The notes under the pieces: model-generated | What the model was told of the DNA's origin: nothing | Database searches by the model: none | Seen by the model: the letters and a program-made list of their open reading frames with translations, nothing else | Made by a program: the position numbers and the translations under genes | Shown: positions 13,400 to 23,200 of the stretch, one piece after another | How positions within the stretch are numbered: the first letter of the stretch is position 1 | How the letters are laid out: every line of letters begins with the position of its first letter | NCBI GenBank assembly: GCA_015486555.1 | Contig: WFRL01000065.1 | Span: 1-23,690, forward strand | DNA from: Candidatus Microgenomates bacterium | GTDB lineage: Bacteria > Patescibacteriota > Microgenomatia > JAADGY01 | Reading direction: 5' to 3' | Length of the DNA: 23,690 nucleotides

Positions 13400-15502
13400 C
13401 TATTTTTTCCGAGCAGCAATAATTTCTTCAGCAATATTAGTTGGTACCGGAGCATAATGAGAAGGAATCATAAAGAAATGCCCCCGGCCTTTGGTTAAAG
13501 ATCTTAAGATAGTGGCGTAACGGCGCATCTCAGCTAAAGGTACCTGAGCCTTTATAACCATTGTCTGGCCTTCTTTTTCACTCCCAGCAATCTGGGCCCG
13601 CCGAGAGGAAAGATCTCCAATTACATCGCCAACAAACTCATCAGGAATATAAACCTCAAGAGTCATTATCGGCTCTAATAAAATAGGCTGGGCCTGCTTA
13701 ACTGCTTCCTGCAAGGCAATACTCCCAGCTATCTTAAAAGCCACCTCTGAAGAGTCCACTTCATGATAGCTTCCATCATAAAGAGTAACCCGCATATCTA
13801 CTAGAGGATAACCAGCCACTACTCCTTTAGACATAGCTTCCTTCACTCCCTTTTCAACTGCTGGAATAAACTCCCGGGGGATAACTCCCCCAACTATCTT
13901 ATTGACAAATTCATAACCCTGACCTCTCTCCAATGGTTCTACTTTTAACCAACAATGACCATACTGACCCCGGCCGCCGGACTGACGAATATACTTCCCC
14001 TCTGCCTGAGTCTGGCCGGTAATAGTCTCCCGATAAGCCACTTGAGGACTGCCAGTAGTTGCATCCACTTTAAATTCCCGCTTCAACCGATCAGCAATAA
14101 TCTCTAAGTGGAGTTCTCCCATTCCTGAAATAATCGTCTGACCGGTTTCCTTGTCACTACTAACTTTAAAGGTAGGATCTTCCTCAGCTAACCTGCTTAG
14201 AGCATAACTTAGCTTTTCCTGGTCAGCCTTGGTTTTTGGTTCAATAGCCAAGGAAATAACCGGCTCGGAAAACTTAATTCTTTCCAAAATGATAGGGTGA
14301 GCTGAATCACAAAGAGTATCCCCTGTTTTGGTTTCTTTCAAACCAACAGCAGCAACAATCTCTCCTGAGTAGGCTTCATCTATCTCTTCCCGTTGATTAG
14401 CATGCATCAATAAAAGGCGGCCTAAACGCTCCTTTTTGTCTTTACTTGAGTTGTAAATATAAGAACCACTTTTAACCTTGCCGGCATAAATCCGCAGATA
14501 GGTAATCCGACCAACGTGGGGATCAGCTTGAATCTTAAAAGCCAAAGCTGTGAACGGTTGGTTAAGATCCGGCTGACGGATCTCTGATTTTTCTGTTTTT
14601 GGATTAATCCCTTCTATTGGTGGCAAGTCAACAGGCGAAGGAAGATAATTGACAACAGCATCCAGTAACAACTGAACCCCTTTATTCCGCAAAGAAGAGC
14701 CAGTTAAAACCGGGACAATCTTGTAATTAATGACTGCTTGACGAAGAATTTTCTTCAACTCATCAAGACTTATTTCTTCCCCTTCTAGATACTTCTCTAA
14801 TAAAATGTCATCCTGCTCACAAATAGCTTCAACTAACTTAGCCCGCTGTTCTTCTACAGCTGCTTTCATCTCTCCTGGTATTTCCTCTTGATGATACTTA
14901 GCTCCGGTTTCGTCACCCTCCCATACCCAAGCCTTTTCCTCTAAAAGATCAACCACACCTTTAAACTCAGCTTCTGACCCAATAGGTAGTTGGAGGGGTA
15001 GAGCATTAGCCCCTAGTTTTTTGCGGATGGAGGCAATTGTACCTAAGAAATCTGCTCCCACTTTATCCATCTTGTTGACAAAACAAATTCGAGGTACATT
15101 GTATTTATCAGCTTGCCGCCACACCGTCTCGCTTTGGGCTTGGACTCCCTCTTCAGCATCTAAAACTGTTACTCCACCATCTAGCACCCGCAAACTCCGC
15201 TCAACTTCGGCAGTAAAGTCAACATGACCTGGAGTATCAATAATATTAATCCTTACTCCCCGCCAAAAGGTCGTTGTTGCCGCCGAGACAATAGTAATTC
15301 CCCGCTCTTTCTCCTGTTCCATCCAATCCATCTGGGTAGTACCTTCATCAATATTGCCGATCTTGTAAGTTTTACCAGTATAGTAGAGTATTCTCTCTGT
15401 AGTTGTAGTTTTCCCCGCATCGATGTGAGCGATGATACCAATATTTCTAATCTTATCCAGAGGATAAAGCCGTGAGCTGGTGGTTTTTTTATTTTGTGCC
15501 AT
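13400..15502 (-). CDS. fusA: Elongation factor G
   Basis: GTPase that drives translocation and, with RRF, ribosome recycling. The 700-residue protein is full length. Motifs are A25-HIDAGKT32 (P-loop), R67-GIT (switch I), D89-TPGH93 (G3) and N143-K-M-D146 (G4). Domain II has the YAGKVKSG-like loop (IYAGKVKSGSYIYN), domain IV has GGRGQYGHCWLKV, and domain V ends near HYAPVPTNIAEEI. There is a weak AAGG directly before ATG 15502. It belongs to the str operon with rpsL, rpsG and tuf. A 53-nt gap holding a heptamer repeat separates it from rpsG. Confidence 0.98.
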   Translation of the reverse strand: MAQNKKTTSSRLYPLDKIRNIGIIAHIDAGKTTTTERILYYTGKTYKIGNIDEGTTQMDWMEQEKERGITIVSAATTTFWRGVRINIIDTPGHVDFTAEVERSLRVLDGGVTVLDAEEGVQAQSETVWRQADKYNVPRICFVNKMDKVGADFLGTIASIRKKLGANALPLQLPIGSEAEFKGVVDLLEEKAWVWEGDETGAKYHQEEIPGEMKAAVEEQRAKLVEAICEQDDILLEKYLEGEEISLDELKKILRQAVINYKIVPVLTGSSLRNKGVQLLLDAVVNYLPSPVDLPPIEGINPKTEKSEIRQPDLNQPFTALAFKIQADPHVGRITYLRIYAGKVKSGSYIYNSSKDKKERLGRLLLMHANQREEIDEAYSGEIVAAVGLKETKTGDTLCDSAHPIILERIKFSEPVISLAIEPKTKADQEKLSYALSRLAEEDPTFKVSSDKETGQTIISGMGELHLEIIADRLKREFKVDATTGSPQVAYRETITGQTQAEGKYIRQSGGRGQYGHCWLKVEPLERGQGYEFVNKIVGGVIPREFIPAVEKGVKEAMSKGVVAGYPLVDMRVTLYDGSYHEVDSSEVAFKIAGSIALQEAVKQAQPILLEPIMTLEVYIPDEFVGDVIGDLSSRRAQIAGSEKEGQTMVIKAQVPLAEMRRYATILRSLTKGRGHFFMIPSHYAPVPTNIAEEIIAARKK

Positions 15503-15518
15503 ACCTTAAAGTTTGTAA

Positions 15519-15550
15519 ATTGAAAATTGATAATTGAACATTGAAAATTT
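15519..15550. repeat. Heptamer repeat in the rpsG-fusA gap
   Basis: The plus strand reads ATTGAAA, ATTGATA, ATTGAAC, ATTGAAA and then ATTT, four and a half units with an exact 7-nt period. It fills most of the 53-nt gap between rpsG and fusA. It has the same period as, but a different sequence from, the repeat at 5892-5926. No promoter or hairpin is evident within it. Confidence 0.85.
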
Positions 15551-15555
15551 ATAAC

Positions 15556-16035
15556 TTACCATCTAAAATGGGCAAAAGCTTTATTGGCTTCGGCCATCCG
15601 CTCAACTTCTTCTTTTTTACGAAAGGACCAGCCGGTTTGGCTGAGAACATTTTTCACCTCAGCCGCTAATTTATCAGCAAAGGTGGGATACTCTTTATTA
15701 GGCAAGCTCCGAGCTCCTAAAACCAACCAACGAATAGCTAAAGTCTCCTGCCGCCGAGGACGGACTGGTAAAGGTACTTGATAAGTTGTCCCCCCAACTC
15801 GCCGGGAACGGACCTCCATTCTTGGTCTTAATTTCTCAATTACCTCCGTTAGAATAGTCAGAGCTGGTTGCTTAAGTTCTTTTTCCACCTCAGCTAAAGC
15901 TTGATAAACCAACTTTCGAGCCATTGTCTTTTTCCCTTCTCTCATTACCCGGTTAATTAAACGAGTAACTAAGACCGAGTTGTAAACTAAATCAGGTAAC
16001 AACTGGCGTGGTTTGTAGGTTCCAATTCTTCCCAT
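15556..16035 (-). CDS. rpsG: 30S ribosomal protein uS7
   Basis: Primary assembly protein of the 30S head, contacting E-site tRNA and the mRNA exit; in E. coli it represses the str operon. The 159 residues show the basic N-terminus, LVTRLINRVMREGKK (about 23-37), the RVGGTTYQVPLPVRPRRQ loop and the end RMAEANKAFAHFRW. GAGGAG precedes ATG 16035 and overlaps the rpsL stop region. The 3' side borders the heptamer repeat. Confidence 0.97.
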   Translation of the reverse strand: MGRIGTYKPRQLLPDLVYNSVLVTRLINRVMREGKKTMARKLVYQALAEVEKELKQPALTILTEVIEKLRPRMEVRSRRVGGTTYQVPLPVRPRRQETLAIRWLVLGARSLPNKEYPTFADKLAAEVKNVLSQTGWSFRKKEEVERMAEANKAFAHFRW

Positions 16036-16037
16036 TT

Positions 16038-16466
16038 TTACTCCTCTTTCTCACCTTTCTTAGCTTTCTTAACCCCATACTTTGATCGCCCTTTCTGGCG
16101 GTTGGTTACTCCGGCAGTATCATAAACTCCCCGGATTATGTGATATTTAACTCCTGGCAGATCCTTAACCCGACCGCCGCGGACCAAAACAATAGAGTGC
16201 TCAGCCAAGTTGTGTCCTTCACCAGGGATATAGGCGGTGACCTCTTGGCGGTTGGAAAGACGAACCCGGGCTACCTTTCTTAAGGCCGAGTTAGGTTTTT
16301 TAGGGGTCATTGTTTTAACTACCAAACAAACCCCTCTTTTCTGAGGGTTAGTCATCGGGTATAGCCGCCTCTTCAGGGTATTAAAACTTTTAGTCAAAGC
16401 TGGTGCTTTTGGCTTTTTAGTTGTTGGTTTCCGCTTAGAGCGGATTAGTTGATTAATTGTTGGCAT
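16038..16466 (-). CDS. rpsL: 30S ribosomal protein uS12
   Basis: Decoding-centre protein. The 142-residue form carries the short insert before PQKRGVC (LTKSFNTLKRRLYPMTN) seen in Gram-positive-type S12. The decoding loop TPKKPNSALRK is intact (K56, K57), as is VKDLPGV with D102, the residue matching E. coli Asp88. Nothing suggests streptomycin resistance. The C-terminal tail is lysine/glutamate-rich (KKAKKGEKEE). It starts 3 nt after rpoC; the ribosome binding site is weak (GAAAGTAGAAG). Confidence 0.97.
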   Translation of the reverse strand: MPTINQLIRSKRKPTTKKPKAPALTKSFNTLKRRLYPMTNPQKRGVCLVVKTMTPKKPNSALRKVARVRLSNRQEVTAYIPGEGHNLAEHSIVLVRGGRVKDLPGVKYHIIRGVYDTAGVTNRQKGRSKYGVKKAKKGEKEE

Positions 16467-16469
16467 CTT

Positions 16470-19400
16470 CTACTTTCTTTTCAAAACTTCTTCAGGTACT
16501 TCCACCCGGTCAGGGGTCACCGGAATAAGTCGACCAATTATAACATTTTCCTTTAAACCGACTAGGTAGTCCTCACTTCCTTTAAGAGCGGCATCTGCCA
16601 AAACATTGGTAGTTTCTTGGAAGGAAGCTGCTGATAACCAAGACTCTGTTTTCAAGGAAACTCGAGTGATTCCTAAAACAATATCGGTATAAACCACCTT
16701 TTTCTTGCCCTTCTTCTCTAACTCTTCATTTAACTTTTCTACCCGATAACGGAGGGTTACCTCTCCAGGTAACAACTCAGAGTCACCCGGTTCCTTAATC
16801 TGAACCATACTAAACATTTTCTTGATAATCACCTCAAAGTGCTTATCATTAATATTAATCCCTTGAGACTCATAAACTGACTGAATCTCATTGAGCAGAT
16901 ACTTTTGGGCTTCTACTTTTCCCCTCAACTTGAGGACTTCTTTAACGTTTAAACTCCCTTTAGTTAGTGGAGTGCCTTTGGCTACTACTTGGCCATCCTC
17001 AACCATTAAGGACATCTTTTCATCAAATTCAAAGCGCTCTTCCTCAGCCTTTTTATCTACTGGTTTAATAGTTAAGGTAATCCTACCCTTCTTCTTAGTT
17101 ACTTCAACCTTTCCATCAATAGAAGCCATCAAGCCTGCCACCTTAGGTTGCCGAACCTCAAATAATTCCTCTACCCTGGGTAAGCCTTGGGTTACATCAA
17201 CTCCAACTACCCCTCCGGTATGACGTACTCGCATAGTCAATTGAGTGCCCGGTTCACCGATAGATTGGGCAGCAACAACCCCAATAGGAGTACCTATCTC
17301 TACCGGTTGTTTATTAGAAAGATCTAAACCATAACACTTTTGACAAACTCCATAAGGCTGCTTGCAAGTTAAGGGGCTATAAACCGCCACCTTTTCGACT
17401 TTTTTGTCTTTGGCAATAGCCACAGCTTTGGTCCAGTCAATAATTTCTCCTTTTTTAACTAAAACCTTTCCATCTACCTTGACGGTCTTAGCTGCCCGAC
17501 GGGAGAAAAGACGACTCGCAAAGGTTTTGGCTCGAGGATAACGGGTTATTTCAATATGATCTTCAGTACCGCAATCTTTAGAACGGACTAGCATATCATG
17601 GGCAGTGTCAACTAAACGCCGAGTCAGGTAACCAGCATCAGCTGTTTTCAAAGCCGAATCAGTTAACCCCTTTCTAGCCCCCCGAACTGAGGTAACATAC
17701 TCAAAAACAGATAATCCTTCCCGGAAATTAGACTTTGTTGGCAACTCAACAATATTTCCCACTGGATCAACCAATAAACCCCGCATAGCCGAGATCTGTT
17801 GGACTTGGTTTTTAGTTGCCCGAGAACCTCCAGACTCAATACTTACCCTAACTGGATTATTAGCCTGGTAAAGGGACCAAGTAAGATCAGCTAACTTTTT
17901 AGTTGTCTCTACCCAAACTTGATTAGCTAAACGTTGTTTCTCTTCGTAAGTAACCAGTCCCTGATTATAACTTTCCTCATATTCCATCACTCGGTGGTTA
18001 GCCTCAGCGATTATTTTCTCCTTATCAGGATGGGCCACACAGTCGCTCAAGGAAACAGAAATCCCAGAAATAGTCGCCCCATAAAAGCCAAGTTGCTTGA
18101 GGTTATCAATCAACTGGCGAGTCTCTTGATGAGGTAAAACATCAATAGCTCGAGAAACCAGTTCCTTAATCTTATCAGCTCCCACTGGTTGGTTAATAAA
18201 GCGAAGCTCTTTGGGCAGATGCTGATTAAAGATCAACCGACCCACAGTTGTCTCAATAACCTGGCCTTCATACTTTACTTTGATTAGCTGACGAAGGCCT
18301 ATTTTTTCTAGACGGTAAGCAAGAACAGCCTCATCTTCATCGGCAAAGACTGTCTTTTCGAACAAAGGGATTTGAGGATTAGCAAAGGTAAGAAAGTAAG
18401 TGCCTAAAGCCATCTCTTTATTGGGCAAAGTTATAGGAGAAGCATTAGCTGGCTTGAGAAGATTAAACTCTGGCAACATTAGCTGAGTCGCTTCTTTAAC
18501 CGCTTCTTTTGACAATGGTATGTGAACCGCCATTTGGTCACCATCAAAGTCGGCATTGAAACCAGTACAAACACAAGGGTGAAGCTTAATAGCCGCCCCT
18601 TCTACTAGAACGGGATAAAAAGCTTGAATACTAAGTTTATGAAGAGTTGGCGCCCGGTTAAGCAAAACCGGGTGATCTTTAGTTACTTTTTCTAGGATAT
18701 CATAAACCTTAGGGATACGATGCTCGAGTAAACTCTTGGCCGACTTAAGATTAGGAGCAATTCCCTGGGCAATCAACTCGTGGAGAATAAAAGGCTTAAA
18801 GATTTCCAAGGCCATTTCTTTTGGTAAACCACATTCATTAAGGTCAAGTTCAGGACCAACAACAATAACTGACCGACCAGAGTAATCAACTCGCTTACCT
18901 AGGAGGTTTTGACGGAAGCGGCCCTGTTTACCCCGCAACATATCCGAGAGAGAACGAAGAGGTTGCCGGCCACGGCGGAGAGCTGTCCGTTGATTTTTAG
19001 TAGCATCAATTAAAGCATCTACTGATTGTTGGAGCATTCTTTTTTCATTTCGGAGAATAATCTTTGGAGCCCCCAACTCCAGAAGGTGCTTAAGCCGATT
19101 GTTTCGATTAATAACCCGGCGGTAAAGATCATTTAAATCAGAAGAAGCAAACCGACCACCAGACAACTGAACCATCGGCCGCAAGTCAGGAGGCAAAACC
19201 GGTAAAACCCGAAGAATCATCCAACTCGGATCAATGCCTGCTTTTAGAAGGCTTTTAATTAGCCGCTGACGATGAAGTAGCTTCAAGCGGGCCGAACCAC
19301 GTTTACTCTCTATTTCCTTCTCTAAATGTCTTATTTCTCCTTTCCAATCCACCGACTCGAGGGCTTTTAAAACGGCTTCAGCTCCAGTACCCACTTCTAT

Positions 19401-20201
19401 AAAAGAAACCAAATCATACTCCTCCAACTTAAGATATTCAATCTCATCAATGATAGAAAACTTATTCACCCCATTAACCATGGTCAACAAATTTCGTTGC
19501 AGTTCTCGGATGTTAGCTAATTCTTCATTTTTTAGGTTTTCTAAGGCAATGCTCTTCCGCTGATATTTATGGTTAACCTCATTTAAGACAACTAATTGTT
19601 GATCCTTATTTTTAATTTTGGTCTCTATTTTCTTTAACTCCTCTTTTTTCTCCTTCTTTAGTTCCGCTAAATGGCTGGAGAACTGAGCTTCCACTCGCTG
19701 ACGCATCCGAGTCATTTTTTCTTTTACCTCCTTAATCACCTCCTGCCGTTTCTTTTCGTCAATATTAAGAACCAGGTAAGAAGCTAGATAGATAACCGAC
19801 TCTAGAGATTTAGCTGAAACCCCTAGGAGTAAAGCTAGGTGAGACCGGGTAGTTTTAAAGAACCAGATATGAGCGACCGGGGCGGCTAAAGTAATATGCC
19901 CCATTCTCTCTCGGCGTACTTTACTGCTGGTTACCTCTACCCCACAGCGATCACAAATAATACCTTTATTCCGGTAATGTTTATATTTACCACAGTAACA
20001 CTCATAATCCTTGGTAGGTCCAAAGATCCGCTCACAAAAAAGACCATCTTTCTCAGCTTTTAAAGTCCGGTAATTTATCGTCTCCGCCTTTTTTACCTCT
20101 CCATAGGACCAATCAAGGATCACCTCAGGAGAGGCCAAACTTATTTTTAATCCCTTGAAATCAATTAGTTTAAACTCATTTTTATGTCTAGCTCGCCTCA
20201 T
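16470..20201 (-). CDS. rpoC: DNA-directed RNA polymerase subunit beta'
   Basis: Catalytic subunit of RNA polymerase. The N-terminal zinc site has C68, C70, C83 and C86 (ECYCGKYKHY ... CDRCGVEV). The active-site NADFDGDQ motif is at 549-556, with Mg ligands D551, D553 and D555. The second zinc site uses the cysteines in KDCGTED, LTCK and GVCQKC. The bridge/trigger region includes AAQSIGEPGTQLTMR. The 1243-residue length is moderate. A charged, predicted coiled coil at about 150-245, between the zinc domain and the GAEAV segment, enlarges the clamp in a way seen also in actinobacterial beta'. ATG 20201 overlaps the rpoB stop as ATGA, so the two subunits are coupled. Confidence 0.98.
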   Translation of the reverse strand: MRRARHKNEFKLIDFKGLKISLASPEVILDWSYGEVKKAETINYRTLKAEKDGLFCERIFGPTKDYECYCGKYKHYRNKGIICDRCGVEVTSSKVRRERMGHITLAAPVAHIWFFKTTRSHLALLLGVSAKSLESVIYLASYLVLNIDEKKRQEVIKEVKEKMTRMRQRVEAQFSSHLAELKKEKKEELKKIETKIKNKDQQLVVLNEVNHKYQRKSIALENLKNEELANIRELQRNLLTMVNGVNKFSIIDEIEYLKLEEYDLVSFIEVGTGAEAVLKALESVDWKGEIRHLEKEIESKRGSARLKLLHRQRLIKSLLKAGIDPSWMILRVLPVLPPDLRPMVQLSGGRFASSDLNDLYRRVINRNNRLKHLLELGAPKIILRNEKRMLQQSVDALIDATKNQRTALRRGRQPLRSLSDMLRGKQGRFRQNLLGKRVDYSGRSVIVVGPELDLNECGLPKEMALEIFKPFILHELIAQGIAPNLKSAKSLLEHRIPKVYDILEKVTKDHPVLLNRAPTLHKLSIQAFYPVLVEGAAIKLHPCVCTGFNADFDGDQMAVHIPLSKEAVKEATQLMLPEFNLLKPANASPITLPNKEMALGTYFLTFANPQIPLFEKTVFADEDEAVLAYRLEKIGLRQLIKVKYEGQVIETTVGRLIFNQHLPKELRFINQPVGADKIKELVSRAIDVLPHQETRQLIDNLKQLGFYGATISGISVSLSDCVAHPDKEKIIAEANHRVMEYEESYNQGLVTYEEKQRLANQVWVETTKKLADLTWSLYQANNPVRVSIESGGSRATKNQVQQISAMRGLLVDPVGNIVELPTKSNFREGLSVFEYVTSVRGARKGLTDSALKTADAGYLTRRLVDTAHDMLVRSKDCGTEDHIEITRYPRAKTFASRLFSRRAAKTVKVDGKVLVKKGEIIDWTKAVAIAKDKKVEKVAVYSPLTCKQPYGVCQKCYGLDLSNKQPVEIGTPIGVVAAQSIGEPGTQLTMRVRHTGGVVGVDVTQGLPRVEELFEVRQPKVAGLMASIDGKVEVTKKKGRITLTIKPVDKKAEEERFEFDEKMSLMVEDGQVVAKGTPLTKGSLNVKEVLKLRGKVEAQKYLLNEIQSVYESQGININDKHFEVIIKKMFSMVQIKEPGDSELLPGEVTLRYRVEKLNEELEKKGKKKVVYTDIVLGITRVSLKTESWLSAASFQETTNVLADAALKGSEDYLVGLKENVIIGRLIPVTPDRVEVPEEVLKRK

Positions 20202-23200
20202 TTCTTATCCTTTTTAATTTCTTTATTACTCTTTCCTTTACCTTCCTCTTTCTTTTCTGTTTCATTATTATCATCATCGGATGCCGGCTGGTTAGCTTGG
20301 ATTTGTTGACTTAACTGAGCAATAATATCATCTTTTTCATTTATTTCCTCATTCTCTTCCTCTACTTTGGCTTGAATGGGAGTAATATTAAGGACTAAGC
20401 TATTTAACTCCTTCATCAGAACCTTAAAAGACTCGGGGACAGTAGCCGCAGGAATATCTATTCCTTTAATAATAGCTTCATAGGCCTTTGACCGGCCGTA
20501 AACATCATCTGACTTTATAGTTAACATCTCCTGAAGGGTATGAGCAGCCCGATGAGCCTCTAAGGCCCAAACTTCCATCTCTCCAACTCTCTGGCCACCC
20601 ATCTGAGCTTTACCTCCAAGAGGTTGCTGAGTAACTAAAGAGTAAGGACCAATAGATCGAGCGTGGACCTTGTCTTCAACCATATGGATGAGCTTGAGGA
20701 TATAGGCCTTACCAACAAGAACTGGTCCGTTGAGAGGTTCTCCAGTTCGGCCATCATAAAGAGTAACTTTTCCACTCACCGGCAAATCAGCAGCTTTCAA
20801 CTCCTTTTCAATAATTTCTTCAGGCACTTTTTCGAAGGTAGGTTTAGCATATTTCTTACCTAATTTGGCTCCGGCCATGCCTAACATCGCCTCATGGATC
20901 TGACCCAAATTCATTCGCTTTAAAACAGCTAGAGGGTCAAGAATTATATCTACAGGTGTTCCATCTTCCATAAAAGGCATATCCTCAGCTGGGACAATCT
21001 TCGAGATAACCCCTTTATTCCCATGGCGGCCGGCCAACTTGTCGCCCACCGAAATCTTCCTCAATTGGGCTACGGTAACAATAACCTTCTTTAACACCCC
21101 AGCGTCCAATTCATCCCCTTTCTTTCGATCCAGAACCCTAACTCCAATAACGATGCCCCTCTCACCATGAGGCATGCGCAGGCTAGTGTCACGTACTTCT
21201 CGAGCTTTTTCACCAAAAATGGCTCGAAGTAAGCGCTCCTCAGCTGAAAGCTCCGATTCCCCTTTAGGAGCAATTTTCCCCACTAGGATATCATTCGGCC
21301 CCACCTCAGCTCCAATAACGACAATGCCATCTTCAGCCAAATTTTGTAGGTCTCGTTCAGCCACATTGGGAATATCTCGAGTTAACTCTTCTGGCCCTAA
21401 CTGAGTATTTACTACCTCTGTTTCATACTCTTCAATAGTAATAGAGGTAAAAGTATCATCTTTTACTAAACGGTCAGAGATAATAAAAGCATCTTCATAA
21501 CCTAAACCGTCATAAGAACAATAGGCAATGGTTAGGTTCTTCCCCAAGGCAATTTCTCCTTTATCACAAGCTGGGCCATCAGCTAAAAGCTGGCCAGCAA
21601 TTACTTTATCTCCTACTTTAACTAACGGCCGCTGACTAAAACAGGTTCGCTGGACAGTCTTTCGAAACTGATCAAGATAGTAAGTTTCTCGGTCTCCAAC
21701 CAAGCGAACTTTATCACTGTTTTGGATACTCTTTTTAGCCGTCCGCCGGTTAACTTTAACTACAATTTTACTAGCATCAACATACTCCACCCGGCCAGGA
21801 TTATTAGCTAAAACAACTGCTTGGGTCTGTAAGGCCAAATCCTTTTCAACCCCTGTTCCAACAATCGGAGCTTCGGTTTTTATTAAAGGCACAGCCTGAC
21901 ACTGCATATGAGAACCCATTAAAGCCCGAGTAGCTTCATCATGTTGGAGAAAAGGAATAAGCGAAGCGGAAGCTCCAACCACCTGGCGGCCGATGACATC
22001 CATAAATTCAACTTCAGTGACGGCCCCCTCTAAAAATTTACCTTTATACCTAAAGGGGACAAAAGAATCTAGTAAATAACCTTTTTCATCTACCCTTACC
22101 TCAGCGTGAGTAATGTGATAATTTTCCTCTTCTAGAGGATCAAGGTAAACAATTTCTTTAGTTGCCCTCATCTTAGTCTTACCACCAATTTTTTCTTTAA
22201 CCACCCGGCGGTAAGGAGCTAAAAGAAAACCATATTCATTTACCCGAGCATAAAGGGCTAGGTAAACAACTAAACCAACATTAGGACCTTCTGGAGTTCG
22301 GATCGGACAGATACGGCTGTATTGGGAGGCATGGGCGTCACGGATAGAGAAGGAGGCTCGTTCCCGAGTCACCCCTCCAGCTCCTAAAACAGTCACCCGG
22401 CGGATATTATCCAACTCAGACAAAGGGTTAGTTTGATCAATTAAGGTGGAAAGCCGGCTTAAACGGAAAAACTCATTGATAGCCATAAATAACGGCCGGG
22501 TATTAATAAGATTAGAAGGGGAGATATCATCGTTGGGCGAGGTAAGACTCATTCGCTCTTTAATAGCTCTTTCCATACGGATGAGGCCGATACGCATCGG
22601 ACCTTCCGTCAGCAATTCACCTACTGATCGCAAGCGGCGATTACCTAAATGATCGATATCATCCGCTTTCTCCTGACCTAGATAAAGCAGGCCTAAGTGT
22701 TTAACAGTAGCATAAACATCTTCCGGGACCAAAGCCCAATTTTGAGGTTCATTTTTAATCTTTAACCCCATTCTTTGATTTAACTTATAGCGGCCAACCT
22801 TACCCATATAATAGGCTTCGATCGAGAAAAAAGTTCTCTCAAAATTGGTAATAGCATTTTCTAAGACGATCGGTTCACCCGGCCGCATCTGTCGGAAGTA
22901 GTAACCCAAGGCTTCTTCTCGAGAGTGGGTAGGATCACTAACTAGGGTATTTTTAATCAGCTTTTGAGCTTCTTCAGGCAAGTCACGATAATAGCTTAAA
23001 ATCTCTTCATTAGTCGACAAGCCCAAACAACGAAGAAAAACAGTTACCGGCATTTTCTTCCGTCGGTCAATGCGGATCATAATGGTGTCCTGGTTAGTGA
23101 TAAAAAACTCCAACCAGGTTCCCCGCATCGGTCTAATTTCCGCTGTATAACTCATCTGACCACTGCTTAAATCTTCTTCTTGGCTGAAGTAAACCCCCGG

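Noticed and set aside
16891..17223. 110-codon plus-strand frame inside rpoC
   Set aside because: Antisense shadow; the minus-strand frame encodes conserved RpoC sequence.
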